NCBI GenBank assembly: GCA_964654285.1 | Contig: CAZZJC010000006.1 | Coordinates: forward strand, 72,230 to 136,229 | Reading direction: 5' to 3' | DNA length: 64,000 bases | Source of the DNA: BJHQ01 sp964654285 | GTDB taxonomy: Bacteria > Planctomycetota > UBA11346 | Program-made: the position numbers and the translations under genes | The notes under the pieces: model-generated | Told to the model about the DNA's origin: nothing | Seen by the model: the letters and a program-made list of their open reading frames with translations, nothing else | The model's database searches: none | Shown here: piece by piece, positions 8,593 through 16,666 of the stretch | How the letters are laid out: each line of letters starts with the position of its first letter | Numbering within the stretch: position 1 is the first letter of the stretch

Positions 8593-10403
8593 GACCGTCC
8601 CCCCGGCTTGATGCTGATCAGGCCGAGATCCTGAGGACCATGGAGTGCGAGGTTAATCCTTGCCCGCGCATCCGTATCGCCGATGACAGTAGAGAGCGCC
8701 GCGCCGTCTGTATGTAAGTGCAATGGGCCGACCACCGTGAACCCGCCTTCGGCGACCAGTACTTCAAGAAGGGCGCGCGGCACCGGCCGCAAATGGGTTG
8801 GATCGAGCCAAAAAGTGTTGGCCCCCACCTGCAGGTTGGATGAATCTGGCGTCTCGATCATCAACAGACCGCCCGGGGCCAGAGCGCGGTAGGAGGCCCG
8901 AATGAGACGCCAGATTCGATCAATCGGTAGATGCTCGACGACATGGAAGACAGAAACAACGGCTAAGTTATCCTCAGGTTGAGACTCCAGCCAAGCGCAA
9001 CCTTCATTAAGTTCAGCCCGCTGTCCCTTGATTCGGAGCGCTTCGACGAACTCTTTATTAAGATCAATGCCGATAGGATCGCAATCTTCGGCAATCAACT
9101 CGAGCCATTCTCCACGACCACAACCGATATCAGCAACGGTGCGCAGTCCTGTGCGCGACACAGCAGCCACAAGGTGCGGCCTATAGACTGCAACACGGTT
9201 GTGTATATCCACCATGGAACCGCGCAAACGCGCCTCGATTGCTGCGTAGACTCGGTCTAACTGCGCCTGCGTCGCATCAGAGGAGGAGAGGGGGGCCTGG
9301 GCGAGTGCGATCCGGTCGACCACAGAGGTCATTGCTGCAAGACGATGTTCGAGAGTCTGGCTTTGTAGGAGTAGGCCGGCTTCTGCCTCAACCTGATGCG
9401 CAACGCCCGCCTCCAAGTCGCCCAATTTTCCCACCTGGATTTGTAACGAGATTTCGAGAGCCTCCTGGCGTTCACCCATGGCCCGGATCTTGGCCTCGCA
9501 TGGGGCGATGCGGTGTTGCGCGTCGACCACTTGCGCAAGCGCATGTGTCGTGCGCCGGGATTCCTGCTCTTGACGCTCGACGATGGTCTGAATATGCGCC
9601 TCAGTAGAACGAACGCGCTTGTCCGTGACGTCTGTCCGGGTCTCAACACCGGTCAACCTCGCGGATTGCGTGGCAAGGGATTGTTCACAGGCTTTCAGAC
9701 GGGATCCAAGTTCCATTACCGATTCGGAGCCAACGTGGATGGCGTCCTCAATGGCCCCGATCTGATCGAGAATCGAGAGGATGGCCAAGTGGCGTTCGTG
9801 GTTGAGTTGGAGCACCAGATCGCGCAATGCCGTCGCTTTTGATTCCAGATTGGCGTCTATTCGCTGAGTCTCGACAAACCGCTGATGGTTGAAATCAAGC
9901 ATTTGCGCCGACAGCGCCGCGACCGATTGGTGGCGTTCGTGATTCAGAGTCAGCGCCAAGGAGCGCGTATGGGATAATTCGATCAACATATTGCGCATCT
10001 CGAGAACCTGACTCTCGATTCTTTCGCGGGCCTCAATCTCCATCCGTAATCGGCAACCGAGGGCATCACGATGGCGGTCCAGGAGTGAGAATGGAAGCAA
10101 GAGGCGTGCCAATCCAAGCAGTCGGCCGAGAATCGGGATGCGGGAAATGCGTTGACGCCAACGAAACCGGCTTAACCCCGGGAATGGTGCTGTAGCTGAT
10201 CTGGACTTTCCTTCCATTGATTCAGCCAAGGCAAGGACAATTTCTAGCTTTGATAAACGCCCGTCAGTCAAGGCGGACAGATGTAAGTTCATACCCGACG
10301 AATCGGGCCCTCTACCAAGAATCGAATGATATGCGGCAAGCAGGAACTCAGGTCCATCCAACGCCAGTAGAGCATCCATATCCACCGGATTCGGATAATT
10401 CAT
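8589..10403 (-). CDS. DUF4214-like, coiled-coil, methyltransferase protein (candidate chain-length ruler and terminator)
   Basis: This 604-residue protein has four parts. Residues about 10-68 resemble DUF4214 (AYHSILGRGPDSSG, then an S-x-EG end). About 85-110 is an amphipathic or hydrophobic patch (RIPILGRLLGLARLL). About 115-370 is a long heptad-rich coil in which LNHERH recurs. About 405-590 is a SAM methyltransferase with DIGCGRGEW (first G of GCG at 427), HVVEHLP and GGLLMIETPD. In ABC-dependent O-antigen systems a methyltransferase such as WbdD caps the chain and its coil sets the length. The same logic is inferred here, although the coil precedes the methyltransferase and no kinase domain is present. 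Four-base overlaps link it to wzt upstream and the three-GT gene downstream. Confidence 0.8.
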   Translation of the reverse strand: MNYPNPVDMDALLALDGPEFLLAAYHSILGRGPDSSGMNLHLSALTDGRLSKLEIVLALAESMEGKSRSATAPFPGLSRFRWRQRISRIPILGRLLGLARLLLPFSLLDRHRDALGCRLRMEIEARERIESQVLEMRNMLIELSHTRSLALTLNHERHQSVAALSAQMLDFNHQRFVETQRIDANLESKATALRDLVLQLNHERHLAILSILDQIGAIEDAIHVGSESVMELGSRLKACEQSLATQSARLTGVETRTDVTDKRVRSTEAHIQTIVERQEQESRRTTHALAQVVDAQHRIAPCEAKIRAMGERQEALEISLQIQVGKLGDLEAGVAHQVEAEAGLLLQSQTLEHRLAAMTSVVDRIALAQAPLSSSDATQAQLDRVYAAIEARLRGSMVDIHNRVAVYRPHLVAAVSRTGLRTVADIGCGRGEWLELIAEDCDPIGIDLNKEFVEALRIKGQRAELNEGCAWLESQPEDNLAVVSVFHVVEHLPIDRIWRLIRASYRALAPGGLLMIETPDSSNLQVGANTFWLDPTHLRPVPRALLEVLVAEGGFTVVGPLHLHTDGAALSTVIGDTDARARINLALHGPQDLGLISIKPGGRS

Positions 10404-11641
10404 ACCGGCACCAGCGCCTTTTTATCCGTGGCTTCCGACAAGGTGGCTCGTAATCGGGTGTGACCTATAAACATTGGCCCAATGATGCCTTTCACTGTGA
10501 AGCTCGTAAGGTTGTCATGCCAATGGTAGCAGTCCTTAAGATGATGGTCCTGACTGTGGATGGCTACAGTGAGCGAATATTTTCCCGGGGCAATATCCAT
10601 GTCCATGGTGAATCGGAAACAATAACGCTTACCGGGAACAACCTCGGGACGATGACCGAGATGCCAGGAATTGGTACCGAAGACATCCTGGCCGAAACGG
10701 TCGGTGATCTTGATCCCGATGGTCGCCTGGGGAATGGGGTGCTCGCAGTCGATCTCGATCTCGATGGTGGTCGACTCTCCACTCTGGACCACATCGCCAT
10801 GCGAGATCGAACCCAGGATGCGGGCGGCGACGATCCGGGCGGCATAGGTCCCGTAGGATTGCTCGGCTTGCCTGGCTAAGGTGGAGATCTTCTGCGCCTG
10901 GATCCGATCCTCGCTATCTCCCATCTTGGCGAGAAGGAAATTGTAGGCGTTGGTCACCGGCTCAGGCAGTCCATCTTCGATCACCCGACCGCGATGGAGG
11001 AGGATCGCCCGATCGGTCAGGAGTTTGATCGAGTTCATGTCGTGGGAGACGAGGATCAGACTGCCGCCCTTGGCCTTGAAGGCGCGGATCCGTTCCAGGC
11101 ATTTGGCGCCGAAGTGGGCGTCGCCCACCGACAGGGCCTCGTCGACGATGAAGCAGACCGGTTCACTGTGGATGGCTATGGAGAATCCCAACCGCATCAA
11201 CATGCCGCTGGAATAGGTCTTGACTGGTTCGTGGATGAAATCGCCGAGTTCGGTGAAGTCGATGATGGCCTGACGTTTGCTGGCGATTTCTGGTGGCGTC
11301 ATGCCAAGAATGAGACCGCTGAGATGGATGTTTTCGATCCCGGAGAGTTGATTATTGAAACCGGCGCCGATCGCGAGCAGTCCGATCCGGCCGGCGCCAT
11401 CGACGGAGATCCGGCCCTGGTCCGGGAGAAGCATGCCGGCCAGAATCCTGAGCAGGGTGCTCTTGCCGGCACCATTAGGGCCGATCACGCCGAGAGATTC
11501 ACCCGGTTGCAAGGTGAAGGAGATGTCGTCCAGTGCCTGGAAATCCTTGTGATAGGGCCGCCGAAAGAGGATCTCCTTGAGCCGGTCCGCAGGATTGCGA
11601 TACAGGCGAAACCGCTTGCTGATGTGGTCGACCGAAATCAT
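10400..11641 (-). CDS. wzt: Polysaccharide ABC exporter ATP-binding protein with C-terminal glycan-binding domain
   Basis: The protein has 413 residues. The nucleotide-binding domain (about 1-250) has Walker A GPNGAGKST, the LSGIENIHLSG stretch typical of TagH/Wzt ATPases, signature SSGMLMRLGF and Walker B CFIVDEALSVGD. Residues about 265-400 form an extra beta-rich domain like the Wzt C-terminal carbohydrate-binding module that reads the modified non-reducing end of O-antigen before export. Its presence next to a methyltransferase-coil protein argues that this exporter is end-cap dependent. The ATG overlaps the permease stop by four bases. Confidence 0.93.
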   Translation of the reverse strand: MISVDHISKRFRLYRNPADRLKEILFRRPYHKDFQALDDISFTLQPGESLGVIGPNGAGKSTLLRILAGMLLPDQGRISVDGAGRIGLLAIGAGFNNQLSGIENIHLSGLILGMTPPEIASKRQAIIDFTELGDFIHEPVKTYSSGMLMRLGFSIAIHSEPVCFIVDEALSVGDAHFGAKCLERIRAFKAKGGSLILVSHDMNSIKLLTDRAILLHRGRVIEDGLPEPVTNAYNFLLAKMGDSEDRIQAQKISTLARQAEQSYGTYAARIVAARILGSISHGDVVQSGESTTIEIEIDCEHPIPQATIGIKITDRFGQDVFGTNSWHLGHRPEVVPGKRYCFRFTMDMDIAPGKYSLTVAIHSQDHHLKDCYHWHDNLTSFTVKGIIGPMFIGHTRLRATLSEATDKKALVPV

Positions 11642-12480
11642 AGGAAATCCCGGACATCACGTTCAAGACGGCGGAAGAGCAGCACTGCCACCAGACTCAG
11701 GAGGCATCCGACGAGGAGCATCCCCATCAGGACATGCCAATCAGGGAATTGGTGCAGGATGAAGATCCGGTGGTAGCAGTCGATGCCGATCGCGGTCGGG
11801 TTGGCCTCGACCACTGGTCGTACCGCCGCCGGCACGATGTCCTTGAGGTAGACGATCGGAGTGAGCCAGAACCAGAGCTGGAAGACGATGTTGGCAACTT
11901 CCTTGAGGTCGGGCAGGAAGACCGTGAAGGTGGCAAGGAGCAGGCCGATGCCGTAGGCGATGAGTTGCTGCGCGATGAACACCGGGATCAGGGCCACCAG
12001 CGGCCAACCAGGAAATTCCCCGTTGGCGAAAGTCAACACCAGGAGGATGCCGGTAGTCACCAGGTAGGTGAAGGTCTCGGCCAGGATGATGTAAATTGGC
12101 AACAGAGGCAGACTGGTCTGCATCTGCTGGATCATCGGCTTTTTGTCGCTGAAGACGGTGGCGCATCGCAAGCACGTCATGCTGAAGGCGGTCCAGGGCA
12201 GCAGTCCGCTCATCAGGTAGATGCCATAACCCCAGGCGGAACCGTTGCCCGGCAGGCGGGCGGACATGATCTGGGAAAAGATCACCGTGAAGATGAAGAC
12301 CATCACCAACGGCTGGATCAGGGCCCAGGTGCCGCCCAGGGCGGAGCCGCTGAACCGGTCGGTGAGGTCCCGTCGGGCGAGATGGAGGAGCAGGGCCGGC
12401 GACATGGAAGGCGCGGCACCATATAGGAGCCTTGCGCAGTATCCAGGGGGCTTGAGGTGGCGGCAACGATCCAAGGTCAT
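11638..12480 (-). CDS. wzm: Polysaccharide ABC exporter permease
   Basis: This ABC-2 type permease has six hydrophobic segments and the conserved GGTWALIQPLVMVFIFTVIF entry helix. It forms the inner-membrane channel with the Wzt ATPase. I place the start at 12480, where ATG overlaps the stop of the GT gene (ATGA) exactly as at all other junctions of this operon, giving 280 residues. An internal ATG at 12405 would give 255 residues beginning MSPALLLHLARRDL and is also credible because the family usually starts near there. The frame extends further upstream to 12546, but that part overlaps the GT coding region and looks like read-through. Confidence 0.9.
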   Translation of the reverse strand: MTLDRCRHLKPPGYCARLLYGAAPSMSPALLLHLARRDLTDRFSGSALGGTWALIQPLVMVFIFTVIFSQIMSARLPGNGSAWGYGIYLMSGLLPWTAFSMTCLRCATVFSDKKPMIQQMQTSLPLLPIYIILAETFTYLVTTGILLVLTFANGEFPGWPLVALIPVFIAQQLIAYGIGLLLATFTVFLPDLKEVANIVFQLWFWLTPIVYLKDIVPAAVRPVVEANPTAIGIDCYHRIFILHQFPDWHVLMGMLLVGCLLSLVAVLLFRRLERDVRDFL

Positions 12481-13589
12481 CCCGCAGCACTGCGGGTCCG
12501 GGCGAGTTCGAGCATGGCCCACATGACCTGGGCAGAACAGTGCCAACCGCCCGGTTGAGCAGGCTGTGGTCGATGAATCCCGCCCTGTGCCAGCGCAGCC
12601 AAGGCATCAGCGAATCCCGACACCGTCAGGGACACCGGGCGCAGTGCGTCGCTGGCCGCCTCGCGCAATTCCGGCAAATCTCCCGCAATCACCGGGGTGC
12701 CGCAGCGGGCTGCTTCCAGGGCGGGCATGCCGAAACCCTCATACCGGGTAGGAAACAGCAGGGCTTCTGCCCCGGTCATCAACGCGGGGAGATCAGTCCG
12801 CGGAACATAGCCGAGATGGTGGATGGGTGCACCCGATACGCGGGCAGAGCGTGCCAAAGGATCCGCGCCCCAACCGCTACGCCCGGCGACCGCCAATTTG
12901 AGCCTGCCCAGGCGTCCAGCGGTGTGGACCTGTTCCGCAGCGGCAAGAAGCAGTCCATAGTTTTTGCGGGGTTCCCTGGTACCGACTGCGAGGGCATAGG
13001 GTTTCTCCAAACCGTGCCGACGCAGGACCGCGCTCACCTCTGCCACCGGCCTGGGTGAGAAACCCGGGTCGGCATCCGGTCGGGCGATACCATCAACAGT
13101 ATGACCATAGCGGTCCTGGATGCGCTTGGCTGTGCCCGCCGAGATGGCAACTGCGGCATCTGCGCGCCGCAAATCACTGGCAAAGAACATCTTGGCGACG
13201 ATCCGCCCGCCCAGGGTCATGGAATCAGGCGCTTCGAGGTGGACCACATCGTAGAGTGTGAGCAGTCCGGGGATCCCCTTGGGGCAACGCGGCATGGCCA
13301 TGCTGCACCCCCAGAAGGCATCGATGCGGTCGCCGCGCAGCATGGCCCCGACTCGTTCGCGCATCCATACGGTCTGCGGCACGCCTCTGGGCCACCAGGG
13401 ATCGGTACGCCAGAAGTGTTCGATCCCAGGCAGGTCGATATCCTGCCGACACGGCAGGTAGATGACCACTTCCAGGGGGCGGATCGCTGCCATCGCCCGC
13501 AGCAGGGCCGCGACATAGAGGCCAATTCCTGCGACGGGAGCGCGCACAGCACGGCCATCGATGGCGAGGCGGAAGGGAGGGTCTGACAT
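12477..13589 (-). CDS. GT4 family glycosyltransferase, first gene of the exporter operon
   Basis: This 370-residue GT-B glycosyltransferase starts with FRLAIDGRAVRAPVAGIG, a beginning common in mannosyltransferase-like GT4 proteins. It contains AVGTREPRKNYGLLLAA as the donor-site loop and YEGFGMPALEA as the E-x7-E motif. The frame continues upstream to 13883, but that segment has no similarity pattern and runs into the divergent gene's leader, so the ATG at 13589 is chosen. It is the promoter-proximal gene of the six-gene operon and is divergent from the DUF4214-like gene at 13713. The 123-base gap between them must hold both promoters; I see no strong consensus there. Confidence 0.87.
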   Translation of the reverse strand: MSDPPFRLAIDGRAVRAPVAGIGLYVAALLRAMAAIRPLEVVIYLPCRQDIDLPGIEHFWRTDPWWPRGVPQTVWMRERVGAMLRGDRIDAFWGCSMAMPRCPKGIPGLLTLYDVVHLEAPDSMTLGGRIVAKMFFASDLRRADAAVAISAGTAKRIQDRYGHTVDGIARPDADPGFSPRPVAEVSAVLRRHGLEKPYALAVGTREPRKNYGLLLAAAEQVHTAGRLGRLKLAVAGRSGWGADPLARSARVSGAPIHHLGYVPRTDLPALMTGAEALLFPTRYEGFGMPALEAARCGTPVIAGDLPELREAASDALRPVSLTVSGFADALAALAQGGIHRPQPAQPGGWHCSAQVMWAMLELARTRSAAG

Positions 13590-13712
13590 CGTCGCGGGAA
13601 CCCGGCTGAGGGCGAGGCCTGCATAGGCTGCTATCGGAGCGGGGCAAGATGTCCGTCGCCGGTGCGATCTCCGGCATGGACAGGCCCAAGCAGTCGGGAT
13701 CATGGCCAACCC

Positions 13713-14354
13713 ATGACAGGACCCAGCCCCGTCGATGAACTCATGCAGCGGGTCGCCGCCAGGGCCGCCTGGTACCGCCGGGCGGACGCCCGGGATGGTC
13801 TGGCCCTGCCGGAACCATTGCCGGCGCTGAGCCGGCCGGAAGCGCCGCGCGCGGTTCCGCAGCATCCCCGGGTCGGCCTGCATGAATTGCTCTCGCTACG
13901 AGGGGGTGATGTCGTTTCATCAGCCTATGAACGCCTGCTCTGGCGCTGCGCGAGTCCCGAGGAACTGGCCTTCCGGCTCGAACTGTTCCGCAGCGGCCGC
14001 CAAGATGTCTTCACCCTGATCCATGATCTTCGCCACAGTCCCGAGGGCATCCGTTGCGGGGTGCGGATCACCGGCAAAGGTTGGCGAAGGATCATCTTCG
14101 CCGTGCTCCGTCTTCCGATGGGCCGGCGCATGTGGCTTGGTTTGCGGGCCTTATTCGCCCTGCCCCGCTTGCGGGTCGACATCGGAGCCGAGTTGAGGCG
14201 TCAGGATCAACGTGTCGAGCGAATCGAGCACGCCCTGGGCGGCTTCGGACCGAAAGCTGCCCATGATCCGGAAACCGCTCAGGCTCTGCGGTGCCGGCTC
14301 GCGGCCCTTGAGCGTAGGGTCGCGGTCCTTGAACAGACGGTAGACCGTCCGTGA
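13713..14354 (+). CDS. DUF4214-like protein with amphipathic anchor and C-terminal coil
   Basis: This protein has 213 residues from the ATG at 13713. Residues about 55-110 (AYERLLWRCASPEEL, ending HSPEGI) match the layout of the DUF4214-like domain of the 8589-10403 protein. The following RLPMGRRMWLGLRALFALP parallels the RIPILGRLLGLARLLLPF patch of that protein, and the C-terminus is a short coil. It therefore looks like a paralogue that lacks the methyltransferase and most of the coil. It is followed with a four-base overlap (GTGA) by the two-GT fusion. A scaffold or membrane-recruitment role for the downstream GTs is inferred; no catalytic residues are visible. Confidence 0.7.
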   Translation: MTGPSPVDELMQRVAARAAWYRRADARDGLALPEPLPALSRPEAPRAVPQHPRVGLHELLSLRGGDVVSSAYERLLWRCASPEELAFRLELFRSGRQDVFTLIHDLRHSPEGIRCGVRITGKGWRRIIFAVLRLPMGRRMWLGLRALFALPRLRVDIGAELRRQDQRVERIEHALGGFGPKAAHDPETAQALRCRLAALERRVAVLEQTVDRP

Positions 14355-16666
14355 TGAATAAACGCATCGGCATCGTCGTCCCCTGGTATGGTGAAGCCCT
14401 GCGTGGCGGGGCAGAGACCGTGGCGCGGCAAGTGGCGCTCCGACTTGCCGCACGTGGTCATACGGTCGAAGTCCTCACCACGTGCTGCCGGTCCTTCCTG
14501 GACGACTGGGCGGTGAACCACCTGCCAGAGGGTTCGTCCGCCGATGGTCCGATACGGGTTAGCCGCTTCCCCGTCGATCCGCGCGATGCGCATGCTTTCA
14601 ACTCGGCCAATGGATTTCTGCTTGGGCTGCCACCGCATCATTTCTCGCCTGGATTGGCCATTCCAGATCCGGGGTTCGTACCGCACAACCTCCACAGCGC
14701 CGCGCTCGTCCGCCATGTGGTTGACCATGCCGCAGAATACCACCGCGTTCTTTTTACGCCCTATCTGTACGGACCGATCCTGCGTGGTGCCCCGGCGGTC
14801 GCCGAACGGGCGGTTCTGCAACCCTGCCTGCATGACGAATCCTACGCCTACCTGGAACCCATCCACGCCATGTTCCAGACAGTGCGTCGGTGCGCCTTCC
14901 TGTCCCATGGCGAGGCGGACCTTGCCGAGCGGATCTACGGTCCTGCGGTGATCGATGGTTCCATCGTGGTCGGATCGGGGATCGAAAGCGAAGAGTTAAC
15001 CACGTCGGTCGCCGCCGGGGCTGATTCCCCGCTCATCCCCGAAGGGCCGTTCCTGCTCTACCTTGGTCGGCGCGATGCCACCAAGGGGGCCGACCTGCTG
15101 ATCGACGGTTGGCGCCGCTACCAGGCTGCCCATCCAGGCAATCCGCTGGCATTGGTCCTGGCCGGACCAGGCCCGAAATCCTACACCGACCATGCGCTGC
15201 GGGTGACAGATCTCGGCCTGGTCAATGCCGCAACCAAGGCGGCTTTGCTGCGGGGTTGCCTTGCCCTGGTCCACCCCAGCCGCAATGAAAGCTACTCGCG
15301 CAGTCTGATGGAAGCCTGGCATTGCGGCCGCCCGGCGGTGGTTCATGCGCATTGCCCCGCCACCGCCGGGGCCATGGCGCGGGCGGGGGCAGGATGGCTT
15401 GCTAGTGAAGATCCGGATGCGTGGGCCCAGGCCATCGAGTGCGTCGCGGTATCGACGCAGGCCGAACGAGATGCGTTTGGTTCCCGTGGCGTCGCCTATG
15501 CGGCCGAGCACGCAGACTGGGAACGCTGTATCGACCGCTACGAGCAGCTCCTTGATCTTGCACCTACAACGGTGGCGACCATCCCGTTGCGAGCACGCCT
15601 GGGTCGGATCGATCAGGTCCTGACCGGATTCGACCTCGGAGATGCTATCTCGGAGGAGGCGCTCACGATCCAGCGTTGGTTGCGATCCCATGGGTGGCTC
15701 TCCGACATCGTTGCCCAGTATATCCAGGGACCGTTGCGCAGCGCCTGTGTGCCATGGCGAACTGGTCTGGTGAACCCTTCAGCCGGTATCATCTACCATC
15801 ATTCGATCGGATCTGAGATCGCGACCGACGCAATTGCCCACCCCGGGCCCAAAGCCTTGATCTACCACAATATCACCCCGCCAAAATTTTTCACGGCGTA
15901 TAAACCGGAACTCGCCAAGATGCTTCAGGATGGGCTCGACCATCTGCCCAGCGCTTGCGCCAGTTTCCCGCACCTCTGGGCGGATTCGGCCTTCAATGCC
16001 CGGGAATTGGCAGTTGCTGCGGGTCGACCCGTGGAGGTGCTGCCCCTGTCGGTGCCGCCCGCCAAATGGGCGGTGACGCCCGACCAGGGACTTCTCGCCG
16101 CCTTGCGCCGGGATCAGGTGCGCAACGTGCTGTTCGTCGGCCGGGTGGCGCCCAACAAGTGCCAGCATGATCTGGTGCGGATGTTCTGGCATCTGCTGCG
16201 GATGGGGGTCAATGCCAGACTCTGCCTGGTCGGACAGGTCTTCCCTGGGGATCCCTATGTGGAGGAGGTCCAATCGCTCGCCGCCAATCTCGGCATCGCG
16301 AGCCGCGTCTGGATGCCCAACAAGATCACGGTGAGCGAATTGACCGCGGTCTGGAAGGTGGCGGATGTCTTCGTCAGCCTGAGTGAGCACGAAGGCTTCG
16401 GTGTGCCCCTGGTCGAAGCCATGCTGTTCGGCGTTCCCGTCGTCGCGTTTTCATGCACCGCGATTGCCGAAACGCTGGGCGGTGTCGGTGTTCTGATGCC
16501 CGACAAGGGCGACCTGGTTGAAACTGCAGCAACCGTCGAGACCATCCTGGAAGATGCCAATCTGAGTGCGGAAATCGTCGCGCGCCAACGCGTGCGACGG
16601 ATGGATTTCCTGCCTGCGGCAATAGAAAAAAGATATGAAACCTTGATTGGGGGGGCGTTTCATTGA
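14351..16666 (+). CDS. Bimodular glycosyltransferase with two GT4 domains
   Basis: This 771-residue protein contains two GT-B domains. Domain 1 (about 1-400) begins IGIVVPWYGEALRGGAET and has NESYSRSLMEAW. Domain 2 (about 430-770) begins near IIYHHSIGSEIATDA and has EHEGFGVPLVEA. It aligns along its length with domains 1 and 2 of the 1160-residue protein at 5110-8592. The start is either GTG at 14351, giving a GTGA overlap with the upstream stop, or ATG at 14354. The stop overlaps the next gene's TTG start. Together with the next gene it reconstitutes the trimodular enzyme as two polypeptides. Confidence 0.88.
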   Translation: MMNKRIGIVVPWYGEALRGGAETVARQVALRLAARGHTVEVLTTCCRSFLDDWAVNHLPEGSSADGPIRVSRFPVDPRDAHAFNSANGFLLGLPPHHFSPGLAIPDPGFVPHNLHSAALVRHVVDHAAEYHRVLFTPYLYGPILRGAPAVAERAVLQPCLHDESYAYLEPIHAMFQTVRRCAFLSHGEADLAERIYGPAVIDGSIVVGSGIESEELTTSVAAGADSPLIPEGPFLLYLGRRDATKGADLLIDGWRRYQAAHPGNPLALVLAGPGPKSYTDHALRVTDLGLVNAATKAALLRGCLALVHPSRNESYSRSLMEAWHCGRPAVVHAHCPATAGAMARAGAGWLASEDPDAWAQAIECVAVSTQAERDAFGSRGVAYAAEHADWERCIDRYEQLLDLAPTTVATIPLRARLGRIDQVLTGFDLGDAISEEALTIQRWLRSHGWLSDIVAQYIQGPLRSACVPWRTGLVNPSAGIIYHHSIGSEIATDAIAHPGPKALIYHNITPPKFFTAYKPELAKMLQDGLDHLPSACASFPHLWADSAFNARELAVAAGRPVEVLPLSVPPAKWAVTPDQGLLAALRRDQVRNVLFVGRVAPNKCQHDLVRMFWHLLRMGVNARLCLVGQVFPGDPYVEEVQSLAANLGIASRVWMPNKITVSELTAVWKVADVFVSLSEHEGFGVPLVEAMLFGVPVVAFSCTAIAETLGGVGVLMPDKGDLVETAATVETILEDANLSAEIVARQRVRRMDFLPAAIEKRYETLIGGAFH

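Noticed and set aside
10460..10879. Plus-strand frame opposite the Wzt C-terminal domain
   Set aside because: Shadow of wzt; no ribosome binding site, and the opposite strand continues a clear protein domain.
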